This document shows, one piece after another, positions 52,251 to 60,541 of a stretch of 64,000 nt of DNA (position 1 is its first letter; each line of letters starts with the position of its first letter). The stretch comes from Pararhodobacter aggregans. Lineage in GTDB: Bacteria > Pseudomonadota > Alphaproteobacteria > Rhodobacterales > Rhodobacteraceae. Below the pieces are notes generated by a model. The model was not told the origin of the DNA. It was given only the letters and a program-made list of their open reading frames with translations, and made no database searches. Where the stretch lies: NCBI RefSeq assembly GCF_003075525.1, contig NZ_QDDR01000001.1, forward strand, positions 620,001 through 684,000, in the 5' to 3' direction. The position numbers and the translations under genes were made by a program.

Positions 52251-53498
52251 ATGCCTCTAGGCACGCAATTGCGCACCCGTCAGGCACAGGTTTTCAGGAT
52301 GGGGCAGGTGGTGGGCATCCTGCAGATGTCCGCCGGCGAGGTCGAGGATCACCTGACCGATTGCGCCCGGGACAACCCCTTGCTGGTGGTCCGCGCCCGG
52401 CCGCCGATGCGTCTGGGCAATTCCACGACCGAGGCGCTGGAACTGACCGCCGCCGATAGCGCGAGCAGCCTTTACGACCATGCCATGCGGCAATTGGCGG
52501 GGCTTCTGGCGGGCGGCGGGCCGGTGGCGCGGCTGGTCATGGCGCTGATCGAGGATCTGGAGCCTTCGGGCTGGCTGTCGCGGCCAGTGGCGCTGATCGC
52601 CGCCGAGCTGGGGCTCTCGGTCGAGGTGGTGGACAAGGGGCTGGCACTGGTCCAGCGGCGGATCGAGCCCGCCGGGCTTTTCGCCCGCAATCTGGAGGAA
52701 TGCCTGCGGCTGCAGGTGCAGGACCGCGGGCTTTACGACGCCGCCATGGCCCTTGTGCTGCGGCATCTGGCGGTTATGGAAAGGGGCGGGCGGGCGGCGC
52801 TGGTCGCGGCGACCGGGCTCGAGCCCGGGGAGGTCGCGCGCTGCCTCGCCACGCTCCGGCGGCTCGACCCCAAGCCCGGCGCGGCCTTTGTCCGGGATCC
52901 GACGCTGATGCGCGAGCCCGATGTGCGGGTGACGCCGGGGGCCGAGGGCTGGCAGGTCGAGTTCGCCTTCGAACGCGAGGCGCAGATCGGCATCCTGCCC
53001 ATGGGCCCCGGCGCCGCCACGCCCGCCCTGCGCGAGGCACAGGCGCAGGCGCGGGCCCTGAGACAGGCGCTGGCGCTCCGGCAATCGGCGATCCGGCGGG
53101 TCATGGCGGTGCTGGTCGCGCGGCAGGGCGGCTATTTCAGGGGCGGGGCCGAGGCGCTGGTGCCGATGACCATGGCCGAGATCGCCGCCGAGACCGGGTT
53201 TCACGCCAGCACGGTCAGCCGGGTCCTGGCGGGCCTCCTGATCGAGGGGCCGGGCGGCATCGTCGCGGCGCGCGACCTCTGCGTCGGGGCGGCCTGCGCG
53301 GACGGCGCCTCGAAACCCAGGGTCATGGCCCGGCTGCGCGCCTGGATCGCCGCCGAGGATCCGGGCAACCCGTTGTCGGATCAGGACCTTGCCGAGCGGC
53401 TGGCGGCCGAGGGCATGGCCGTCTCGCGCCGTGTCGTCGCCAAATACCGGCAGGAGATCGGCAAGGCCCCCGCCGCGCAACGCCGCCAGTCGGCCTGA
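52251..53498 (+). CDS. rpoN: Sigma-54 factor (RpoN paralogue)
   Basis: A 415-residue alternative sigma factor. Region I is short (LRTRQAQVFRMGQVVGILQMS...DNPLLVV) and the acidic region II is nearly absent. The core-binding region covers about 65-290, the HTH about 300-335 (MAEIAAETGFHASTVSRVLAG), and the RpoN box SRRVVAKYRQ lies at 392-401 (canonical ARRTVAKYRE). It binds core RNA polymerase and -24/-12 promoters but needs an enhancer-binding ATPase. It lies directly before the monooxygenase operon, with a -24/-12 site between. Rhodobacter species often carry several specialised rpoN copies; this is probably one. Confidence 0.93.
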   Translation: MPLGTQLRTRQAQVFRMGQVVGILQMSAGEVEDHLTDCARDNPLLVVRARPPMRLGNSTTEALELTAADSASSLYDHAMRQLAGLLAGGGPVARLVMALIEDLEPSGWLSRPVALIAAELGLSVEVVDKGLALVQRRIEPAGLFARNLEECLRLQVQDRGLYDAAMALVLRHLAVMERGGRAALVAATGLEPGEVARCLATLRRLDPKPGAAFVRDPTLMREPDVRVTPGAEGWQVEFAFEREAQIGILPMGPGAATPALREAQAQARALRQALALRQSAIRRVMAVLVARQGGYFRGGAEALVPMTMAEIAAETGFHASTVSRVLAGLLIEGPGGIVAARDLCVGAACADGASKPRVMARLRAWIAAEDPGNPLSDQDLAERLAAEGMAVSRRVVAKYRQEIGKAPAAQRRQSA

Positions 53499-53523
53499 CC
53501 CTTTCCCCTTCGATGCCCCGAGC

Positions 53524-53552
53524 GGCGCGGTCCCCGGATCGCGCCGTTTCCT
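53524..53552 (+). terminator. Terminator after rpoN
   Basis: GGCGCG (53524-53529) pairs with CGCGCC (53540-53545) across a 10-nt loop and is followed by GTTTCCTT. It separates rpoN from the sigma-54-dependent operon. Confidence 0.65.
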
Positions 53553-53563
53553 TATGCTGCGAC

Positions 53564-53641
53564 CGCTAACGTAACAGCCGCGCTGCAGCATGTAACGTTG
53601 CGTTAACACCCCCGTGGACAGCGCTGTAACGTTTTTTGACA
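53564..53641. promoter_or_regulatory. Candidate enhancer: three TGTAACGTT-type repeats
   Basis: Copies lie at 53568-53576 (reverse strand, TGTTACGTT), 53591-53599 (TGTAACGTT) and 53625-53633 (TGTAACGTT). The last two are each followed about 7 bp later by ACA. They lie 130-200 bp upstream of the -24/-12 promoter, the usual place for sigma-54 activator sites. The cognate activator gene is not in the window. Confidence 0.7.
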
Positions 53642-53771
53642 CCCCGTCCGGCGGCGCCATCGGCGGGCACCACGCCAGCCGGATCCTGCAAAAAAATCAT
53701 GCATTTTTAAATCACGTAAATCAGGGGCTTACCGCCGCAGCCCCGGTTTTCCGGCGGTGTCGGGCCGCCTC

Positions 53772-53798
53772 TGGAACGGCTCTTGCAGGAAATAGGAC
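53772..53798 (+). promoter_or_regulatory. Sigma-54 (-24/-12) promoter of the monooxygenase operon
   Basis: CTGGAACGGCTCTTGCA at 53771-53787 matches the consensus TGGCACG-N4-TTGCA at all but one position. The invariant GG (53773-53774) and GC (53785-53786) are 10 bp apart. Transcription should begin near 53798. The sequence lies downstream of a sigma-54 gene and candidate enhancer repeats, which supports the assignment. Confidence 0.88.
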
Positions 53799-54032
53799 AG
53801 AACAGGGGAACAGCCGGGACACCGGCGACGGCCCCAAGAACGAAGGACAGGGAGAAGCGGTCGCGGACCGCGGGCCAGGGAGGAGACCCGGCGCGCGCCA
53901 TTCAAGACCGGGAGCCTCAACCTTTGCCGCCAGCCGGCGCCGCGGATGCAAGCCCGTGGCGTCCAACCGCAACGGTGAAAGCCGACAACCGCGGCCCCGA
54001 GGGGGCTGCCGAGCTGTAAGGAGGCTCACGGC
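53799..54032 (+). promoter_or_regulatory. Long structured 5' leader of the monooxygenase mRNA
   Basis: About 235 nt of transcribed leader. It is GC-rich with several possible stems (for example CCGGGACACCGG and GCCGGCGCCGCGG) and ends in TAAGGAGG 11 bp before the prmA ATG. No known riboswitch motif was recognised. Short ORFs cross it, but none has a ribosome-binding site. Confidence 0.45.
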
Positions 54033-55697
54033 ATGACATTGACGCTCAACAAGATCACGTCCCAACGGGGTATCTCGGTCGGGGAAGCCACCAAGAAGAT
54101 CTCGGATCTTGGGTGGAACCCGACTTATGTGCAGGAAGCGGCGACCTTCCCCACCGACTACAAGATCACCAAGGCCCCGCGCGACCCGATGAAGCAGGTC
54201 CTGCGGTCCTACTTCCCGATGCAGGAAGAAAAGGACAACCGGGTCTACGGCGCGCTGGACGCGGCGCTGCGCGGCGACATGTTCCGCAACGTGGAACCGC
54301 GCTGGGTCGAATGGATGAAGCTGTTCCTGGCGATCATCCCCTTCCCGGAAATCTCGGCCGCGCGCTCGATGGCCATGGTCGCCCGCCTGGCACCGGGCGA
54401 AGACCTGCGCACCGGCTTCACCATGCAGATGGTCGACGAGTTCCGCCATTCCACGATTCAGATGAACCTGAAGAAGTGGTACATGGAGAACTACATCGAC
54501 CCCGCGGGCTTCGACATCACCGAGGAAGCCTTCGGCAAGTGCTATGCCACCACCATCGGCCGCCAGTTCGGCGAGGGTTTCATCACCGGCGACGTGATGA
54601 CCTCGGCCTGCATGTACCTGACCGTGGTCGCGGAAACCGCCTTCACCAACACGCTGTTCGTGGCCATGCCCTCGGAAGCCGCCCGCAACGGCGATTACGC
54701 GCTGCCCACGGTGTTCCTGTCGGTGCAATCGGATGAATCGCGCCACATCGGCAACGGCCATTCGCTGCTGATGGCCGCGCTGAAGGAGCCGGAGAACCAC
54801 CTGCTGCTGGAACGCGACCTGCGGTATGCCTTCTGGCAGAACCACGCCATCGTCGACGCCGCCATCGGCACGCTGATCGAATACGGCACCACCAACCGCG
54901 ACAAGGACAAGGAATCCTACGCGGAAATGTGGCACCGCTGGATCTTCGAGGACTATTACCGCACCTACATGCTGCCCTTGGAAAAGTACGGCATCAAGGT
55001 CCACCACGACGACGTGCACGAGGCCTGGAACCGGATCACCAAGAAGAACTACGTCCACAAGGTCGCCCAGTTCTTCGCCGTCGGCTGGCCGGTCAACTTC
55101 TGGCGCATCGAGGCCCAGACCGAGAAGGACTTCGACTGGTTCGAGGCCAAATACCCGGGCTGGTACGCCGAATTCGGCGAGTTCTGGAAATGGTACGCCA
55201 AGCTGTCGAAGCCCGGCGAGACGGTCATCACCTTCAACCAGGACACCGGCTACGTCTATCCGCACCGCTGCTGGTCGTGCCTGGTGCCCTGCCTGATCCG
55301 CGAGGACATGGTGGTCGATCAGATCGACGGCAAATGGCACACCTTCGCCCATGATCTGGACCGCTGGACCGCCGTCGAGGCCTTCTCGGACGAATACCAG
55401 GGCCGGCCGACCCCGGCGATGGGCAAGTTCTCGGGCAAGCGCGAATGGGAGACGGTCTATGACGGCTGGGATCTCGCCGACGCGATCACCGACCTGAACT
55501 TCGTGCGCGAAGACGGCAAGACGCTGGTGCCGCAGCCGCATCTGCGGTTCGACAACAAGGACATGTGGACGCTGGACCATGTGCGCGGCCACACGCTGCG
55601 TTCGCCCTTGAACATGCTGCGTGCCATGTCGGACGCCGAGCGCGAGGCGCATGTCGCCGAGTACCGCAAGGGCTTCACCATCCGTCCCTGCAACTGA
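54033..55697 (+). CDS. prmA: Soluble di-iron monooxygenase hydroxylase, alpha subunit (propane 2-monooxygenase-like)
   Basis: A 554-residue catalytic subunit of a soluble di-iron monooxygenase. The six iron ligands are all visible: Glu106 (FPEIS), Glu136 and His139 (DEFRH), Glu201 (VAETAF), Glu235 and His238 (DESRH). With the beta subunit, reductase and coupling protein it inserts one oxygen atom into propane, acetone, phenol or a related small substrate. The cluster order (alpha, reductase, beta, coupling) equals prmABCD and mimABCD of actinobacteria (group 5). The substrate here is not proven. GGAGG lies 11 bp upstream. It is the first gene of a sigma-54-type operon. Confidence 0.93.
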   Translation: MTLTLNKITSQRGISVGEATKKISDLGWNPTYVQEAATFPTDYKITKAPRDPMKQVLRSYFPMQEEKDNRVYGALDAALRGDMFRNVEPRWVEWMKLFLAIIPFPEISAARSMAMVARLAPGEDLRTGFTMQMVDEFRHSTIQMNLKKWYMENYIDPAGFDITEEAFGKCYATTIGRQFGEGFITGDVMTSACMYLTVVAETAFTNTLFVAMPSEAARNGDYALPTVFLSVQSDESRHIGNGHSLLMAALKEPENHLLLERDLRYAFWQNHAIVDAAIGTLIEYGTTNRDKDKESYAEMWHRWIFEDYYRTYMLPLEKYGIKVHHDDVHEAWNRITKKNYVHKVAQFFAVGWPVNFWRIEAQTEKDFDWFEAKYPGWYAEFGEFWKWYAKLSKPGETVITFNQDTGYVYPHRCWSCLVPCLIREDMVVDQIDGKWHTFAHDLDRWTAVEAFSDEYQGRPTPAMGKFSGKREWETVYDGWDLADAITDLNFVREDGKTLVPQPHLRFDNKDMWTLDHVRGHTLRSPLNMLRAMSDAEREAHVAEYRKGFTIRPCN

Positions 55698-55707
55698 CCC
55701 CGATCCG

Positions 55708-55731
55708 GTGGGGGCCGTCCGCGGCCCTCAC
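55708..55731 (+). other. Intercistronic hairpin between prmA and prmB
   Basis: GTG-G-GGGCCG pairs with CGGCCC-T-CAC with one mismatch and loop TCCG (55718-55721). No T-run follows, so it is more likely an mRNA stability or stoichiometry element than a terminator. Confidence 0.5.
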
Positions 55732-55775
55732 CCCCCAACGCGCGACCACCTCAAACGTGGTCTGGGAGGACTAGA

Positions 55776-56834
55776 ATGACAGACGTGTACAAGGTCCGGC
55801 TGGAGCCGGTCGGCGTCGAGTTCGAGGTCGAGGAAAACGAGACCATTCTCAACGCGGCCTTCCGCCAGGGCATCGCCCTGCCGCACGGCTGCAAGGAAGG
55901 CCAGTGCTCGGCGTGCAAATGCGTCCAGCTCGATGGCGAAACCGAGATGCTGAAATACTCGACCTTCGCGCTGAACGACGGCGAGAAGGACAGCGGCCAT
56001 ATCCTGATGTGCCGGGCGCTCGCCTACAGCGATGTGGAGATCGAGCTTCTGAATTATGACGAAGAGGTTCTGTCCAAGTCCATTCCGGTGAAGCAATTCG
56101 CCGGCAAGATCGTCGATTTCCAGAAACTGACCCACGATATCCGGGGGGTGCAGATCGCGCTGGACGCGCCTCTCAAATTCTGGGCGGGCCAATATGTCGA
56201 CATCACCGTCAGGACGGAAAAAGGGGAGGAGATTACGCGCTCGTTCTCCATGGCAAATCCGCCGAGCGAAACCCAAAACCTCGGCTTCATCATCAAGAAA
56301 TACCCCGACGGACGGTTCTCCAACGAACTCGACGACGGCGGAATCCGGGCCGGAGCCGAGGTGCGCGTCGAAGGACCCTTCGGGATGTGCTTCCGACGCG
56401 AGGAGCGGCAAGGACCCGTGATCCTGGTCGGTGCGGGCTCTGGCATGTCGCCGGTCTGGTCGATCCTCAACGATCAGGTGACCAGCGGCGAGACGCGGCC
56501 GGTGCTGTTCTTCTACGGCGCGCGGACCCAGGCCGACCTCTTCAAGCTCGACGAGATCAAGGCCCTGACCGACGCCCACCCGGAGGTCGAATTCATCCCG
56601 GTCCTCAGCCATGCGGGCGATGACGCGGGCTGGACCGGCGAGCGCGGCTTTGTCCACGAATGCGTGGACCGGCGGCTCAAGGCGCTGGGCTGCGAAGGGC
56701 AGGGCGATGTCTATGCCTGCGGCCCGCCGCCGATGATCGACGCGCTGACGCCCGTCCTCTTCATGAACGACTTCGATAGCGAACGCATCTTCTACGACAA
56801 GTTCACGCCCACTTCCGGTTCTTCGGGCCACTGA
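55776..56834 (+). CDS. prmB: Monooxygenase NADH reductase component
   Basis: A 352-residue electron-transfer protein. The N-terminal 2Fe-2S ferredoxin domain has Cys39, Cys44 and Cys47 (HGCKEGQCSACKC) and Cys79. The FAD-binding motif RSFSMA lies at 155-160 and the NAD-binding GAGSGMSP at 219-226, with a C-terminal CGPPPM. It carries electrons from NADH to the hydroxylase di-iron site in the cytoplasm. The start has GGGAGG 7 bp upstream. Confidence 0.94.
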   Translation: MTDVYKVRLEPVGVEFEVEENETILNAAFRQGIALPHGCKEGQCSACKCVQLDGETEMLKYSTFALNDGEKDSGHILMCRALAYSDVEIELLNYDEEVLSKSIPVKQFAGKIVDFQKLTHDIRGVQIALDAPLKFWAGQYVDITVRTEKGEEITRSFSMANPPSETQNLGFIIKKYPDGRFSNELDDGGIRAGAEVRVEGPFGMCFRREERQGPVILVGAGSGMSPVWSILNDQVTSGETRPVLFFYGARTQADLFKLDEIKALTDAHPEVEFIPVLSHAGDDAGWTGERGFVHECVDRRLKALGCEGQGDVYACGPPPMIDALTPVLFMNDFDSERIFYDKFTPTSGSSGH

Positions 56835-56881
56835 GACGGCCCGAACGCTAGTGACGTGACCACATCCAAAGGGAGGCAAAT

Positions 56882-57943
56882 ATGCCAGCAACTTCCAGTT
56901 CCGTGGGATCCGGCGCCGCCGGTGACGCGATCTTCGTCGGCTCGAACAGCCGCAAATACAATTACTTCGAGCCGCGTGGCAAACGCGCCACGCATTACGA
57001 GGACGTCACCGTCGACGTCCAGCCCGACCCCGAGCGCTATCTGATCCAGGACTGGATCATCGAATTCGAGGGCGGCAAGGGGGGCGGCGCCTATCGCAAG
57101 GACAACACCGCGGCGCTGTCGTCGAACTGGCACGCCTTCCGGGCGCCCGACCAGGAATGGGAACGCACCCATTACCAGCGCCAGTCCAAGATCGAGACCA
57201 TGGTGCAGGCGGTGATCGCCAATGCCCGCAAGGCCGGCGCGCCGCGCGCCTTCGACAAGGCCTGGCAGAAGATCCTGCAAAAGCATCTGGGCGCGTGGAA
57301 ACACGCCGAATTCGGCCTCGGCACCTCGCTCATGCAGGCGCAGCGCTACGGCTACACGCAGATGATCAACAACGCGACGTTGACCAACTCGTCCTACAAG
57401 ATGCGCCTCACGCAGGACATCACCCTCTATCTGGCCGAAATCGGCATGGATATCGAGGGCTGGGACGACGAGCTGGGCAAGCGGACCTGGCTGGAAGACC
57501 CGGTCTGGCAGCCCTGCCGCGAGGCGGTCGAGACGATCATGGGCTGCGAGGATTACCTCGAGCAGTATTTCGCCATCAACATCGTCTTCGAGCCGCTGGT
57601 GGGCGAGCTGATCCGGTCCGGGTTCTTCATGCAGGCGGCGGCGGCGAACAACGATTTCATCACGCCCCCCGTCGTCTCGGCCGCCGAGGCCGATTACGAG
57701 CGCAATCTCGCGAACACGGTCGACCTGATCTACCTGCTGGCCCATGACGAGAAGCACGGCGCCCACAACCGCGCGCTGTTCGGCGCCTGGCTGAAAAAGC
57801 ACCGCGCCCTGGCCGAGAAAGCCGCCCAGGCGCTGCAGCCGATCTGGTCGCAGCCCCATTCCAAGCCCGTGTCGTTCGAGGATGTGAAAGCCGTGAGCCA
57901 AGAGCGCATCGGCCAGATCCTCCGCGAGCTGGGTCTCAGCTAA
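56882..57943 (+). CDS. prmC: Monooxygenase hydroxylase, beta subunit
   Basis: A 353-residue helical subunit of the ferritin-like fold that lacks the full iron-ligand set and stabilises the alpha subunit. Family features include DWIIEFEGGKGGGAYRKDN and NIVFEPLVGELIRSG. GGGAGG lies 7 bp upstream. It is 47 bp after the reductase gene and 20 bp before the coupling-protein gene. Confidence 0.92.
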   Translation: MPATSSSVGSGAAGDAIFVGSNSRKYNYFEPRGKRATHYEDVTVDVQPDPERYLIQDWIIEFEGGKGGGAYRKDNTAALSSNWHAFRAPDQEWERTHYQRQSKIETMVQAVIANARKAGAPRAFDKAWQKILQKHLGAWKHAEFGLGTSLMQAQRYGYTQMINNATLTNSSYKMRLTQDITLYLAEIGMDIEGWDDELGKRTWLEDPVWQPCREAVETIMGCEDYLEQYFAINIVFEPLVGELIRSGFFMQAAAANNDFITPPVVSAAEADYERNLANTVDLIYLLAHDEKHGAHNRALFGAWLKKHRALAEKAAQALQPIWSQPHSKPVSFEDVKAVSQERIGQILRELGLS

Positions 57944-57963
57944 TCCTCTGAAAGGGCAACGAA

Positions 57964-58332
57964 ATGTCTACCACCGCTCGCGATTCCTCGAAGCAGAACA
58001 TCTTCAAGTCGATGAAGGACATCACCTTCGAACAGACGATCTCGCATCAATGCGGCGTCACCATGAACGACTCGGTCGAGGCCCGCGCCATCGCCGAATT
58101 CATGGGCCAGGACCCGAAGGTGACGGTGACCTACAACCCCGCCACGATCCGCGTCGACGGCGAGGGCAAGCTGGTCTTCAAGATGGACGAGATCAGCGAA
58201 TACCTCGGCCGCGAGATGACCGCCGAGATCTTCGAGGTGAACACCTCCACCCATTACGGGCGGATGGTCCGCGTCGATGACAACACGGTCATCCTCTACG
58301 GCAACATGGACGACGTGTTCGAATACATCTGA
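57964..58332 (+). CDS. prmD: Monooxygenase coupling/effector protein (MmoB/DmpM family)
   Basis: A 122-residue cofactor-less regulatory protein. It binds the hydroxylase and controls substrate and oxygen access. The MmoB/DmpM fold covers most of the length, with NDSVEARAIAEFMGQDPKVTV and FKMDEISEYLGREMTAEIFEV. It completes the four-part enzyme. A strong hairpin follows its stop. Confidence 0.92.
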   Translation: MSTTARDSSKQNIFKSMKDITFEQTISHQCGVTMNDSVEARAIAEFMGQDPKVTVTYNPATIRVDGEGKLVFKMDEISEYLGREMTAEIFEVNTSTHYGRMVRVDDNTVILYGNMDDVFEYI

Positions 58333-58349
58333 CGGCTTTGCGCGACCCC

Positions 58350-58371
58350 GGGGCGCGGCCTGCCGCGCCCC
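58350..58371 (+). other. Perfect hairpin after prmD
   Basis: A 9-bp perfect stem GGGGCGCGG (58350-58358) pairs with CCGCGCCCC (58363-58371) across loop CCTG. No T-run follows. It separates the four monooxygenase genes from the downstream helper genes and could stabilise or partly end the prmABCD transcript. Confidence 0.65.
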
Positions 58372-58401
58372 AACGGACATTGACCAGCACAGGGGGCCAG
58401 T

Positions 58402-59481
58402 ATGGCTGCGATGATGAAGGCCGCGGTTTTCGTGGAAAAGGGGCGCATCGTTCTGGAGGACAAGCGCATCCCCGATGTCGGACCCAATGACGCGCTGGTG
58501 CGCGTCACCACCACCACGATCTGCGGCACCGATATCCATATCCTCAAGGGGGAATACCCGGTCGAGAAGGGGCTGACCATCGGCCACGAGCCGGTCGGCG
58601 TGATCGAGAAGCTGGGCTCGGCCGTGACCGGTTTCCGCGAGGGCCAGCGGGTGATTGCCGGGGCGATCACGCCCTCGGGCTGGAGCCACGCCTGCCTTTG
58701 CGGCTATTGCTCGCAGGACGGGGCCGGGACCAAGCACGGCTGGAAGGCCATCGGCGGCTGGAAATTCGGCAACACCATCGACGGCTGCCAGGCGGAATAC
58801 GTGCTGGTGCCCGATGCGATGGCCAATCTGGCGCCGATTGCCGACGGGCTGACGGATGAAGAGGTGCTGATGTGCCCCGACATCATGTCCACGGGCTTCG
58901 CCGGCGCCGAGAATGGCGGCATCAAGATCGGCGACACGGTGGCGATCTTCGCCCAGGGGCCGATCGGCCTGTGCGCCACAGCCGGGGCCAGGCTGATGGG
59001 CGCGAGCCGCATCATCGCCGTTGACGGCATCCCCGAACGGCTGGCCATGGCCCGCAAGATGGGCGCCGACGAGGTGGTCGACATCAAGGCCTCGAACGAC
59101 CCGGTGGCGGCGATCATGGAGCTGACCGACGGCCGCGGCGTCGATGTCGCGATCGAGGCGCTGGGCCTGCAATCGACCTTCGAATCCGCGCTCAGGGTCA
59201 TCCGGCCGGGCGGCACGCTGTCCAGCCTCGGGGTCTATTCGACCGATCTGCGCATCCCGCTCGACGCCTATGCGGCGGGCCTGGGCGAAAAGACCATCCG
59301 CACCGCGCTCTGCCCGGGCGGCAAGGAACGGATGCGGCGGATGATGGATGTGGTCCGCTCGGGCCGCGTCGACATGAAAAGCCTCGTCACGCATCGCTTC
59401 ACCCTCGACCAGATCGAGGATGCCTACGAGCTCTTCGGGAACCAGCGCGACGGTGTCCTGAAGGTCGCGATCACCACCTAA
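58402..59481 (+). CDS. Zn-dependent secondary-alcohol-type dehydrogenase
   Basis: A 359-residue medium-chain dehydrogenase. Catalytic zinc ligands Cys41 (ICGTDIH), His62 and Glu63 (GHEPVG) are present, and the later DIMSTGFAGAE resembles the secondary alcohol dehydrogenases of Clostridium beijerinckii and Thermoanaerobacter. The structural zinc Cys4 loop is missing, as in that group. It probably oxidises 2-propanol to acetone, the product step after propane 2-hydroxylation. It belongs to the monooxygenase operon. Confidence 0.88.
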   Translation: MAAMMKAAVFVEKGRIVLEDKRIPDVGPNDALVRVTTTTICGTDIHILKGEYPVEKGLTIGHEPVGVIEKLGSAVTGFREGQRVIAGAITPSGWSHACLCGYCSQDGAGTKHGWKAIGGWKFGNTIDGCQAEYVLVPDAMANLAPIADGLTDEEVLMCPDIMSTGFAGAENGGIKIGDTVAIFAQGPIGLCATAGARLMGASRIIAVDGIPERLAMARKMGADEVVDIKASNDPVAAIMELTDGRGVDVAIEALGLQSTFESALRVIRPGGTLSSLGVYSTDLRIPLDAYAAGLGEKTIRTALCPGGKERMRRMMDVVRSGRVDMKSLVTHRFTLDQIEDAYELFGNQRDGVLKVAITT

Positions 59482-59513
59482 GGCGAAACGTACAAGTCAG
59501 GTAGGAGGATACC

Positions 59514-60536
59514 ATGTACAAGACCCCCGACGGCAAAGAGATCTTCGTGCTGGACGGCCATGTCCATTTCTGGGACGGCAGCCCCGAGAACCAGTCGAAC
59601 ATCCACGGCAAGCAGTTCATCGACTGTTTCTACGCCTATCACACCAACCTCAGCCCCAAGGAAGAACTCTGGGCCAAGGCGCGGTTCGAGAAGTACACCG
59701 AGGACGACATCTACCGCGACCTGTTCGTCGACGGGCCGGATGACATGGCGATCATCCAGTCGACCTATCTGAAGGATTTCTACAAGAACGGCTTTTCGTC
59801 CATCGAGCGCAGCACCTCGATGGCGCGCCGCCACCCCGAGCGGTTCATCGTCAACGGCTCCTTCGATCCGCGCGACGGCGAGAAGGCGCTGGAATACATC
59901 CACTACATGAAAGAAACCTTTGATATCAAAGGGGTGAAGATGTACACGGCGGAGTGGAACGGCGACAGCAAGGGCTGGGCGCTGAACGATCCCTCGGCCT
60001 ACAAATGCTTCGAACTCTGCGACAAGCTGGGCATCCGCAACGTCCATGTCCACAAGGGCCCGACCATCATCCCGCTGTCGAAGGATGCCTTCAGCGTCGA
60101 TGACGTCGATTACGCCGCGACCGATTTCCAGAACCTCAACTGGATCGTCGAACATTGCGGCCTGCCGCGTCTCGATGATTTCTGCTGGATCGCCACGCAG
60201 GAGACCAACGTCTATGCCGGTCTGGCCGTGGCCATGCCCTTCATCCATACCCGCCCGCGCTATTTCGGCGAGGTGATGGCGGAACTGCTGTTCTGGATCG
60301 GCGAGGACAAGATCCTGTTCGGTTCGGATTACGCGATCTGGACGCCGAAATGGCTGGTCGAGAAGTTCTGGAACTACCAGATCCCCGAGGATATCGCCGC
60401 CGAGCGCGGCGTGCAGCTGACCGATGCGGTCAAGGAGAAGATCCTCGGCCTCAACGCCGCCCGGCTCTATGACATCGACGTGGCGGCCAAGCGGGCTCAG
60501 CTGGCCGGCGCCCCGGTCCAGATCGCCGCGGAGTGA
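59514..60536 (+). CDS. Amidohydrolase-family protein of the monooxygenase cluster
   Basis: A 340-residue amidohydrolase-2 TIM-barrel protein. The metal motif DGHVHFW is near residues 14-20, with VHVHKGP mid-chain and FGSDYAIWTPKW near the C-terminus. Amidohydrolases of this type are recurring members of prm/mim clusters, with undefined substrates. GTAGGAGG lies 6 bp upstream. It is 32 bp after the dehydrogenase gene. A role in product handling or in metal/cofactor assembly is possible. Confidence 0.85.
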   Translation: MYKTPDGKEIFVLDGHVHFWDGSPENQSNIHGKQFIDCFYAYHTNLSPKEELWAKARFEKYTEDDIYRDLFVDGPDDMAIIQSTYLKDFYKNGFSSIERSTSMARRHPERFIVNGSFDPRDGEKALEYIHYMKETFDIKGVKMYTAEWNGDSKGWALNDPSAYKCFELCDKLGIRNVHVHKGPTIIPLSKDAFSVDDVDYAATDFQNLNWIVEHCGLPRLDDFCWIATQETNVYAGLAVAMPFIHTRPRYFGEVMAELLFWIGEDKILFGSDYAIWTPKWLVEKFWNYQIPEDIAAERGVQLTDAVKEKILGLNAARLYDIDVAAKRAQLAGAPVQIAAE

Positions 60537-60541
60537 GGCCG

